Assembly: GCA_037013495.1 (NCBI GenBank)
Contig: CM072810.1
Span: forward strand, 23,195,343-23,259,342
Origin: Hippophae tibetana
Taxonomy: Eukaryota > Streptophyta > Magnoliopsida > Rosales > Elaeagnaceae
Direction: 5' to 3'
Length of the DNA stretch: 64,000 nt
The translations under genes and the position numbers were made by a program. Position 1 is the stretch's first letter, and the number at the start of each line of letters is the position of its first letter. A model generated the notes under the pieces. The model had not been told where the DNA came from, did no database searches, and worked only from the letters and a program-made list of their open reading frames with translations. Shown here piece by piece: positions 1-10,115 of this stretch.

Positions 1-339
1 AGTAAGTTCACAGGCCTTGTATATGGATTTAGCCAAGGTAACAATGGCTTGAAAATGGTAATGTAGGCTAACAACGATTTTCTCAATCTACTTTTTTTTC
101 CAAATAAGTGCATCCAAATTTTACGAGTAGTTGATAATGTTTGAAAAACCTGCATAGAATTTGTGGAAAGTTTCATCCTCTTGCATGATATAGGGTGCAA
201 AATTTCTGTTCAGCTACATATTTCATGATTTATTTATTTTTGCTCAAATGCCTATATGAGTGGTCTCCAAAATGTTTCAAGTTGCTTGGAAGAAATAAAA
301 CTGTAAATTCATTGAAATAATCGTTTTAGAGCTCGGATT

Positions 340-367
340 ACCTTTTTTTAAATCCTAAAAAAAAGGT
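340..367. other. A/T-rich inverted repeat (hairpin-forming) in the monomer (representative copy)
   Basis: The arms ACCTTTTTTT and AAAAAAAGGT can pair over 10 bp around an 8-base spacer (AAATCCTA). The structure is present in almost every unit. Arm length varies by one base (7 or 8 T, 7 or 8 A), and this is a main cause of monomer length differences. A few units carry changed arms: GGATTAGC at about 29838, 55193, 56372 and 63461, and GATTACATTTTTTT at about 31018, 32195 and 46346. It resembles a terminator or a recombination-prone hairpin, but I see no transcription unit to go with it. Confidence 0.75.
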
Positions 368-442
368 TTATTCTTTCTAAGAAATTTAGTAAATCTCTGG
401 CAAAGTATAGATATTTTCTCTTCATTGGTATTAGATTCATAA

Positions 443-462
443 TTTGACACAATTGTGTCAAA
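443..462. other. Perfect 20-bp palindrome in the monomer (representative copy)
   Basis: TTTGACACAATTGTGTCAAA equals its own reverse complement over all 20 bases; the flanking A residues end the symmetry. It occurs once per unit and is unbroken in nearly all left-domain units. Exceptions I found are a C-to-A change at 2817 and an A-to-C change at 18744. It could extrude as a small cruciform or bind a dimeric protein, but nothing in the sequence proves either. Within the gag-derived frame it encodes part of the FDTIVSN segment, so it may have arisen by chance. Confidence 0.9.
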
Positions 463-3400
463 AATAGCTTCACTCAGACCACTATACTTGATGTCAATAA
501 AGTCAAGCTCTTTCCTGCAGCGAAAGTGGATAGCTATCATATTGGAAACAAGTGATGCAGTTCGAATAATTTCCCAACTCATTCATTTAACAGTAAGTTC
601 ACAGGCCTTGTATATGGATTTAGCCAAGGTAACAATGGCTTGAAATGATAATGTAGGCTAACAACGATTTTCTCAATCTACTTTTTTCCCAAATAAGTGC
701 ATCCAAATTTTACGAGTAGTTGATAATGTTTGAAAACCTTCATAGAATTTGTGCAAGGTTTCATCCTCTTGCATGATATAGAGTGCAAAATTTCTGTTCA
801 CCTACATATTTCTAGATTTATTTATTTTTGCTCAAATGCCTATATGAGTGGTCTCCAAAATGTTTCAAGTTGATTGGAAGAAATAAAACGGTAAATTCAA
901 TGAAATAATCTTTTTAGAGCTCGGATTACCTTTTTTTAAATCCTAAAAAAAGGTTTATTCTTTCTAAGAAATTTAGTAAATCTCTGGTAAAGAATAGATA
1001 TTTTCTCTTCGTTGGTATTAGATTCATCATTTGACACAATTGTGTCAAAAATAGCTTCACTCAGACCACTATACTTGATGTCAATAAAGTCAAGCTCTTT
1101 CCGTCTGCGAAAGTGGATAGCTATCATCTTGGAAACAAGTGATGCAGTTCGAATAATTTCCCAACTCATTCATTTAACAGTAAGTTCACAGGCCTTGTAT
1201 ATGGATTTAGCCAAGGAAACAATGGCTTGAAAATGGTAATGTAGGCTAACAACGATTTTCTCAATCTACTTTTTTCCCAAATAAGTGCATCCAAATTTTA
1301 CGAGTAGTTGATAATGTTTGAAAAACCTGCATAGAATTTGTGCAAGGTTTCATCCTCTTGCATGATATAGAGTGCAAAATTTCTGTTCACCTACATATTT
1401 CTAGATTTATTTATTTTTGCTCAAATGCCAATATGAGTGGTCTCCAAAATGTTTCAAGTTGCTTGGAAGAAATAAAACTGTAAATTCATTGAAATAATCG
1501 TTTTAGAGCTCGGATTACCTTTTTTTAAATCCTAAAAAAAAGGTTTATTCTTTCTAAGAAATTTACTAAATCTCTGGCAAAGTATAAATATTTTCTCTTC
1601 ATTGGTATTAGATTCATAATTTGACACAATTGTGTCAAAAATAGCTTCATTCAGACCACTATACTTGATGTCAATAAAGTCAAGCACTTTCCTGCAGCGA
1701 AGGTGGATAGCTATCATATTGGAAACAAGTGATGCAGTTCGAATAATTTCCCAACTCATTCATTTAACAGTAAGTGCACAGGCCTTGTATATGGATTTAG
1801 CCAAGGTAACAATGGCTTCAAAATGGTAATGTAGGCTAACAACAATTTTCTCAATCTACTTTTTTTTCCTAATAAGTGCATCCAAAGTTTACGAGTAGTT
1901 GATAATGTTTGAAAAACCTGCATAGAATTTGTGCAAGGTTTCATCCTCTTGCATGATATAGAGTGCAAAATTTCTGTTCACCTACATATTTCTAGATTTA
2001 TTTATTTTTGCTCAAATGCCTATATGAGTGGTCTCCAAAATGTTTCAAGTTGCTTGGAAGAAATAAAACTGTAAATTCATTGAGATAATCGTGTTAGAGC
2101 TCGGATTACCTTTTTTTAAATCCTAAAAAAAAGGTTTATTCTTTCTAAGAAATTTAGTAAATCTCTGGCAAAGTATAAATATTTTCTCTTCATTGGTATT
2201 AGATTCATAATTTGACACAATTGTGTCAAAAATAGCTTCACTCAGACCACTATACTTGATGTCAATAAAGTCAAGCTCTTTCCTGCAGCGAAGGTGGATA
2301 GCTATCATATTGGAAACAAGTGATGCAGTTCGAATAATTTCCCAACTCATTCATTTAACAGTAAGTGCACAGGCCTTGTATATGGATTTAGCCAAGGTAA
2401 CAATGGCTTCAAAATGGTAATGTAGGCTAACAACGATTTTCTCAATCTACTTTTTTTTCCAAATAAGTGCATCCAAAGTTTACGAGTAGTTGATAATGTT
2501 TGAAAAACCTGCATAGAATTTGTGCAAAGTTTCATCTTCTTGCATGATATAGAGTGTAAAATTTCTATTCACCTACATATTTCTAGATTTATTTATTTTT
2601 GCTCAAATGCCTATATGAGTGGTCTCCAAAATGTTTCAAGTTGCTTGGAAGAAATAAAACGGTAAATTCATTGAAATAATCGTTTTAGAGCTCGGATTAC
2701 CTTTTTTTAAATCCTAAAAAAAGGTTTATTCTTTCTAAGAAATTTAGTAAATCTTTGGCAAAGTATAAATATTTTCTCTTCATTGGTATTAGATTCATAA
2801 TTTGACACAATTGTGTAAAAAATAGCTTCACTCAGACCACTATACTTGATGTCAATAAAGTCAAGCTCTTTCCTTCAGCGAAAGTGGATAGCTATCATCT
2901 TGGAAACAAGTGATGCAGTTCGAATAATTTCCCAACTCATTCATTTAACAGTAAGTTCACAGGCCTTGTATATGGATTTAGCCAAGGTAACAATGGCTTG
3001 AAAATGGTAATGTAGGCTAACAACGATTTTCTCAATCTACTTTTTTTTCCAAATAAGTGCATCCAAATTTTACGAGTAGTTGATAATGTTTGAAAAACCT
3101 GCATAGAATTTGTGCAAGGTTTCATCCTCTTGCATGATATAGGGTGCAAAATTTCTGTTTAGCTACATATTTCATGATTTATTTATTTTTGCTCAAATGC
3201 CTATATGAGTGGTCTCCAAAATGTTTCAAGTTGCTTGGAAGAAATAAAACTGTAAATTCATTGAAATAATCGTTTTAGAGCTCGGATTACCTTTTTTTAA
3301 ATCCTAAAAAAAAGGTTTATTCTTTCTAAGAAATTTAGTAAATCTCTGGCAAAGTATAGATATTTTCTCTTCATTGGTATTAGATTCATAATTTGACACA

Positions 3401-5582
3401 ATTGTGTCAAAAATAGCTTCACTCAGACCACTATACTTGATGTCAATAAAGTCAAGCTCTTTCCTTCAGCGAAAGTGGATAGCTATCATCTTGGAAACAA
3501 GTGATGCAGTTCGAATAATTTCCCAACTCATTCATTTAACAGTAAGTTCACAGGCCTTGTATATGGATTTAGCCAAGGTAACAATGGCTTGAAAATGGTA
3601 ATGTAGGCTAACAACGATTTTCTCAATCTACTTTTTTTTCCAAATAAGTGCATCCAAATTTTACGAGTAGTTGATAATGTTTGAAAAACCTGCATAGAAT
3701 TTGTGCAAAGTTTCATCTTCTTGCATGATATAGAGTGTAAAATTTCTATTCACCTACATATTTCTAGATTTATTTATTTTTGCTCAAATGCCTATATGAG
3801 TGGTCTCCAAAATGTTTCAAGTTGCTTGGAAGAAATAAAACGGTAAATTCATTGAAATAATCGTTTTAGAGCTCGGATTACCTTTTTTTAAATCCTAAAA
3901 AAAAGGTTTATTCTTTCTAAGAAATTTAGTAAATCTCTGGCAAAGTATAAATATTTTCTCTTCATTGGTATTAGATTCATAATTTGACACAATTGTGTCA
4001 AAAATAGCTTCACTCAGACCACTATACTTGATGTCAATGAAGTCAAGCTCTTTCCTGCAGCGAAGGTGGATAGCTATCATATTGGAAACAAGTGATGCAG
4101 TTCGAATAATTTCCCAACTCATTCATTTAACAGTAAGTTCACAGGCCTTGTATATGGATTTAGCCAAGGTAACAATGGCTTGAAATGATAATGTAGGCTA
4201 ACAACGATTTTCTCAATCTACTTTTTTCCCAAATAAGTGCATCCAAATTTTACGAGTAGTTGATAGTGTTTGAAAACCTGCATAGAATTTGTGCAAGGTT
4301 TCATCCTCTTGCATGATATAGAGTGCAAAATTTCTGTTCACCTACATATTTCTAGATTTATTTATTTTTGCTCAAATGCCTATATGAGTGGTCTCCAAAA
4401 TGTTTCAAGTTGCTTGGAAGAAATAAAACGGTAAATTCAATGAAATAATCTTTTTAGAGCTCGGATTACCTTTTTTTAAATCCTAAAAAAAGGTTTATTC
4501 TTTCTAAGAAATTTAGTAAATCTCTGGTAAAGAATAGATATTTTCTCTTCATTGGTATTAGATTCATCATTTGACACAATTGTGTCAAAAATAGCTTCAC
4601 TCAGACCACTATACTTGATGTCAATAAAGTCAAGCTCTTTCCGTCTGCGAAAGTGGATAGCTATCATCTTGGAAACAAGTGATGCAGTTCGAATAATTTC
4701 CCAACTCATTCATTTAACAGTAAGTTCACAGGCCTTGTATATGGATTTAGCCAAGGTAACAATGGCTTGAAATGATAATGTAGGCTAACAACGATTTTCT
4801 CAATCTACTTTTTTCCCAAATAAGTGCATCCAAATTTTACGAGTAGTTGATAATGTTTGAAAAACCTGCATAGAATTTGTGCAAGGTTTCATCCTCTTGC
4901 ATGATATAGAGTGCAAAATTTCTGTTCACCTACATATTTCTAGATTTATTTATTTTTGCTCAAATGCCTATATGAGTGGTCTCCAAAATGTTTCAAGTTG
5001 CTTAGAAGAAATAAAACTGTAAATTCATTGAAATAATCGTTTTAGAGCTCGGATTACCTTTTTTTAAATCCTAAAAAAAAGGTTTATTCTTTCTAAGAAA
5101 TTTAGTAAATCTCTGGCAAAGTATAAATATTTTCTCTTCATTGGTATTAGATTCATAATTTGACACAATTGTGTCAAAAATAGCTTCACTCAGACCACTA
5201 TACTTGATGTCAATAAAGTCAAGCTCTTTCCTGCAGCGAAGGTGGATAGCTATCATATTGGAAACAAGTGATGCAGTTCGAATAATTTCCCAACTCATTC
5301 ATTTAACAGTAAGTTCACAGGCCTTGTATATGGATTTAGCCAAGGTAACAATGGCTTGAAAATGGTAATGTAGGCTAACAACGATTTTCTCAATCTACTT
5401 TTTTTTCCAAATAAGTGCATCCAAATTTTACGAGTAGTTGATAATGTTTGAAAAACCTGCATAGAATTTGTGCAAGGTTTCATCCTCTTGCATGATATAG
5501 GGTGCAAAATTTCTGTTCAGCTACATATTTCATGATTTATTTATTTTTGCTCAAATGCCTATATGAGTGGTCTCCAAAATGT

Positions 5583-6180
5583 TTCAAGTTGCTTGGAAGA
5601 AATAAAACTGTAAATTCATTGAAATAATCGTTTTAGAGCTCGGATTACCTTTTTTTAAATCCTAAAAAAAAGGTTTATTCTTTCTAAGAAATTTAGTAAA
5701 TCTCTGGCAAAGTATAGATATTTTCTCTTCATTGGTATTAGATTCATAATTTGACACAATTGTGTCAAAAATAGCTTCACTCAGACCACTATACTTGATG
5801 TCAATAAAGTCAAGCTCTTTCCTTCAGCGAAAGTGGATAGCTATCATCTTGGAAACAAGTGATGCAGTTCGAATAATTTCCCAACTCATTCATTTAACAG
5901 TAAGTTCACAGGCCTTGTATATGGATTTAGCCAAGGTAACAATGGCTTGAAAATGGTAATGTAGGCTAACAACGATTTTCTCAATCTACTTTTTTTTCCA
6001 AATAAGTGCATCCAAATTTTACGAGTAGTTGATAATGTTTGAAAAACCTGCATAGAATTTGTGCAAGGTTTCATCCTCTTGCATGATATAGAGTGCAAAA
6101 TTTCTGTTCACCTACATATTTCTAGATTTATTTATTTTTGCTCAAATGCCTATATGAGTGGTCTCCAAAATGTTTCAAGT
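5583..6180 (-). pseudogene. Degenerate Ty1/copia-type gag fragment forming the satellite unit (representative copy)
   Basis: Read on the minus strand from 6180 down to 5662, 173 codons lie in one frame with stops but no frameshift. In order they show ILETTH (about 6154-6171), a stop at 6142-6144, AKINKSRNM, a stop at 6112-6114, NRNFALYIMQEDETLHKFYA, FSNIIN, a stop, a lysine-rich stretch, a stop, SLHYHF, AIVTLAKSIYKACELTVK, a stop, MSWEII, a serine/acidic stretch, NTNEEKISILCQRFTKFLRKNK, and a stop at 5662-5664. This order matches the plant copia gag polypeptide (Retrotran_gag_2/UBN2), whose core has an ILETTHEGT-like start, an M-x-E-D-E...F-Y-A motif, a SLP..F..IVT-like block and a basic tail before the CCHC knuckle. 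The frame then continues at 5583-5661 towards the next unit. No CCHC zinc knuckle, protease, integrase or reverse transcriptase is present. Every other monomer holds an equivalent fragment. The family assignment rests on my reading of motifs, not on a search. Confidence 0.68.
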
Positions 6181-7080
6181 TGCTTTGAAGAAATAAAACG
6201 GTAAATTCATTGAAATAATCGTTTTAGAGCTCGGATTACCTTTTTTTAAATCCTAAAAAAAAGGTTTATTCTTTCTAAGAAATTTAGTAAATCTCTGGCA
6301 AAGTATAGATATTTTCTCTTCATTGGTATTAGATTCATAATTTGACACAATTGTGTCAAAAATAGCTTCACTCAGACCACTATAATTGATGTCAATAAAG
6401 TCAAGCACTTTCCTGCAGCGAAGGTGGATAGCTATCATCTTGGAAACAAGTGATGCAGTTCGAATAATTTCCCAACTCATTCATTTAACAGTAAGTTCAC
6501 AGGCCTTGTATATGGATTTAGCCAAGGTAACAATGGCTTGAAAATGGTAATGTAGGCTAACAACGATTTTCTCAATCTACTTTTTTTTCCAAATAAGTGC
6601 ATCCAAATTTTACGAGTAGTTGATAATGTTTGAAAAACCTGCATAGAATTTGTGCAAAGTTTCATCTTCTTGCATGATATAGAGTGTAAAATTTCTATTC
6701 ACCTACATATTTCTAGATTTATTTATTTTTGCTCAAATGCCTATATGAGTGGTCTCCAAAATGTTTCAAGTTGCTTGGAAGAAATAAAACGGTAAATTCA
6801 TTGAAATAATCGTTTTAGAGCTCGGATTACCTTTTTTTAAATCCTAAAAAAAAGGTTTATTCTTTCTAAGAAATTTAGTAAATCTCTGGTAAAGAATAGA
6901 TATTTTCTCTTCATTGGTATTAGATTCATCATTTGACACAATTGTGTCAAAAATAGCTTCACTCAGACCACTATACTTGATGTCAATAAAGTCAAGCTCT
7001 TTCCGTCTGCGAAAGTGGATAGCTATCATCTTGGAAACAAGTGATGCAGTTCGAATAATTTCCCAACTCATTCATTTAAC

Positions 7081-10000
7081 AGTAAGTTCACAGGCCTTGT
7101 ATATGGATTTAGCCAAGGTAACAATGGCTTGAAATGATAATGTAGGCTAACAACGATTTTCTCAATCTACTTTTTTCCCAAATAAGTGCATCCAAATTTT
7201 ACGAGTAGTTTATAATGTTTGAAAAACCTGCATAGAATTTGTGCAAGGTTTCATCCTCTTGCATGATATAGAGTGCAAAATTTCTGTTCACCTACATATT
7301 TCTAGATTTATTTATTTTTGCTCAAATGCCTATATGAGTGGTCTCCAAAATGTTTCAAGTTGCTTGGAAGAAATAAAACTGTAAATTCATTGAAATAATC
7401 GTTTTAGAGCTCGGATTACCTTTTTTTAAATCCTAAAAAAAAGGTTTATTCTTTCTAAGAAATTTAGTAAATCTCTGGCAAAGTATAAATATTTTCTCTT
7501 CATTGGTATTAGATTCATAATTTGACACAATTGTGTCAAAAATAGCTTCACTCAGACCACTATACTTGATGTCAATAAAGTCAAGCTCTTTCCTGCAGCG
7601 AAGGTGGATAGCTATCATATTGGAAACAAGTGATGCAGTTCGAATAATTTCCCAACTCATTCATTTAACAGTAAGTTCACAGGCCTTGTATATGGATTTA
7701 GCCAAGGTAACAATGGCTTGAAAATGGTAATGTAGGCTAACAACGATTTTCTCAATCTACTTTTTTTTCCAAATAAGTGCATCCAAATTTTACGAGTAGT
7801 TGATAATGTTTGAAAAACCTGCATAGAATTTGTGCAAAGTTTCATCTTCTTGCATGATATAGAGTGTAAAATTTCTATTCACCTACATATTTCTAGATTT
7901 ATTTATTTTTGCTCAAATGCCTATATGAGTGGTCTCGAAAATGTTTCAAGTTGCTTGGAAGAAATAAAACGGTAAATTCATTGAAATAATCGTTTTAGAG
8001 CTCGGATTACCTTTTTTTAAATCCTAAAAAAAAGGTTTATTCTTTCTAAGAAATTTAATAAATCTCTGGCAAAGTATAAATATTTTCTCTTCATTGGTAT
8101 TAGATTCATAATTTGACACAATTGTGTCAAAAATAGCTTCACTCAGACCACTATACTTGATGTCAATAAAGTCAAGCTCTTTCCTGCAGCGAAGGTGGAT
8201 ATCTATCATATTGGAAACAAGTGATGCAGTTCGAATAATTTCCCAACTCATTCATTTAACAGTAAGTTCACAGGCCTTGTATATGGATTTAGCCAAGGTA
8301 ACAATGGCTTGAAATGATAATGTAGGCTAACAACGATTTTCTCAATCTACTTTTTTCCCAAATAAGTGCATCCAAATTTTACGAGTAGTTGATAATGTTT
8401 GAAAACCTGCATAGAATTTGTGCAAGGTTTCATCCTCTTGCATGATATAGAGTGCAAAATTTCTGTTCACCTACATATTTCATGATTTATTTATTTTTGC
8501 TCAAATGCCTATATGAGTGGTCTCCAAAATGTTTCAAGTTGCTTGGAAGAAATAAAACGGTAAATTCAATGAAATAATCTTTTTAGAGCTCGGATTACCT
8601 TTTTTTAAATCCTAAAAAAAGGTTTATTCTTTCTAAGAAATTTAGTAAATCTCTGGTAAAGAATAGATATTTTCTCTTCATTGGTATTAGATTCATCATT
8701 TGACACAATTGTGTCAAAAATAGCTTCACTCAGACCACTATACTTGATGTCAATAAAGTCAAGCTCTTTCCGTCTGCGAAAGTGGATAGCTATCATATTG
8801 GAAACAAGTGATGCAGTTCGAATAATTTCCCAACTCATTCATTTAACAGTAAGTTCACAGGCCTTGTATATGGATTTAGCCAAGGTAACAATGGCTTGAA
8901 AATGGTAATGTAGGCTAACAACGATTTTCTCAATCTACTTTTTTTTCCAAATAAGTGCATCCAAATTTTACGAGTAGTTGATAATGTTTGAAAAACCTGC
9001 ATAGAATTTGTGCAAAGTTTCATCTTCTTGCATGATATAGAGTGTAAAATTTCTATTCACCTACATATTTCTAGATTTATTTATTTTTGCTCAAATGCCT
9101 ATATGAGTGGTCTCGAAAATGTTTCAAGTTGCTTGGAAGAAATAAAACGGTAAATTCATTGAAATAATCGTTTTAGAGCTCGGATTACCTTTTTTTAAAT
9201 CCTAAAAAAAGGTTTATTCTTTCTAAGAAATTTAGTAAATCTTTGGCAAAGTATAAATATTTTCTCTTCATTGGTATTAGATTCATAATTTGACACAATT
9301 GTGTCAAAAATAGCTTCACTCAGACCACTATACTTGATGTCAATAAAGTCAAGCTCTTTCCTGCAGCGAAGGTGGATAGCTATCATATTGGAAACAAGTG
9401 ATGCAGTTCGAATAATTTCCCAACTCATTCATTTAACAGTAAGTTCACAGGCCTTGTATATGGATTTAGCCAAGGTAACAATGGCTTGAAAATGGTAATG
9501 TAGGCTAACAACGATTTTCTCAATCTACTTTTTTTTCCAAATAAGTGCATCCAAATTTTACGAGTAGTTGATAATGTTTGAAAAACCTGCATAGAATTTG
9601 TGCAAAGTTTCATCTTCTTGCATGATATAGAGTGTAAAATTTCTATTCACCTACATATTTCTAGATTTATTTATTTTTGCTCAAATGCCTATATGAGTGG
9701 TCTCCAAAATGTTTCAAGTTGCTTTGAAGAAATAAAACGGTAAATTCATTGAAATAATCGTTTTAGAGCTCGGATTACCTTTTTTTAAATCCTAAAAAAA
9801 GGTTTATTCTTTCTAAGAAATTTAGTAAATCTTTGGCAAAGTATAGATATTTTCTCTTCATTGGTATTAGATTCATCATTTGACACAATTGTGTCAAAAA
9901 TAGCTTCACTCAGACCACTATACTTGATGTCAATAAAGTCAAGCACTTTCCGTCAGCGAAAGTGGATAGCTATCGTCTTGGAAACAAGTGATGCAGTTCG

Positions 10001-10115
10001 AATAATTTCCCAACTCATTCATTTAACAGTAAGTTCACAGGCCTTGTATATGGATTTAGCCAAGGTAACAATGGCTTCAAAATGGTAATGTAGGCTAACA
10101 ACGATTTTCTGAATC
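7081..10115 (-). repeat. Nine-monomer-offset segmental repeat, copy 1 (partner 12384-15412)
   Basis: This segment recurs 5303 bp downstream. Shared features include AGAAATTTAATAAATC (about 8050 and 13353), TTTCATGATTT in an otherwise CTAGATTT neighbourhood (about 8480 and 13785), the order of the 591-, 587-, 590- and 590-bp units, and GCTATCGTCTTGG. Small differences include TTTATAATG at about 7209 and CTCTAGCAAAG at about 12776. Homology ends near 15412, where the downstream copy reads CTGAAAATAC instead of CTGAATCTAC. The offset exceeds the segment length because the 1767-bp duplication lies between the copies. Confidence 0.8.

Larger units (their letters stand above)
1..591 (-). repeat. 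Reference monomer (591 bp) with internal landmarks
   Basis: First complete unit, used as the map for the others. Landmarks on the plus strand are: an AGGCCT site near base 12; a poly-T tract near base 91; a CATGATATAG segment near 183; the variable TTTCATGATTT/TTTCTAGATTT site near 222-232; GAGCTC at 329-334; an A/T hairpin at 340-367; the 20-bp palindrome at 443-462; and a highly polymorphic segment at 511-524 (CTGCAG in this copy). The choice of base 1 as unit start is mine and has no biological meaning, since the window edge happens to fall there. Confidence 0.9.

Noticed and set aside
340-367. Rho-independent-type terminator
   Set aside because: The A/T hairpin has a T-rich arm, not a GC stem followed by U residues, and there is no transcription unit or bacterial context.
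443-462. CENP-B box
   Set aside because: The palindrome does not resemble the mammalian CENP-B box core, and plant satellites are not known to depend on that protein. Only the one-site-per-unit analogy is kept.
355-582. The recurring 75-77-aa minus-strand ORF (MSWEII... to ...KNKPFF) as a multicopy gene family
   Set aside because: It is one piece of the decayed gag frame between two shared stop codons. It has no upstream partner, starts at an internal methionine of the gag-like frame, and in many right-domain units it is itself cut by the GTCAGCG allele, which reads as a stop.
455-643. The recurring 62-75-aa plus-strand ORFs (MSKIAS..., MVLDSS...)
   Set aside because: They are antisense to the gag-derived frame, begin only at GTG or TTG, and match no family I recognise. 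Their recurrence follows simply from the tandem repeat.
2347-2535. The recurring 62-74-aa minus-strand ORF ending in ...NLLLNE
   Set aside because: It lies in another frame over the segment whose proper gag-like frame reads FYA, FSNIIN and AIVTLAKS. It is an overlap artefact.
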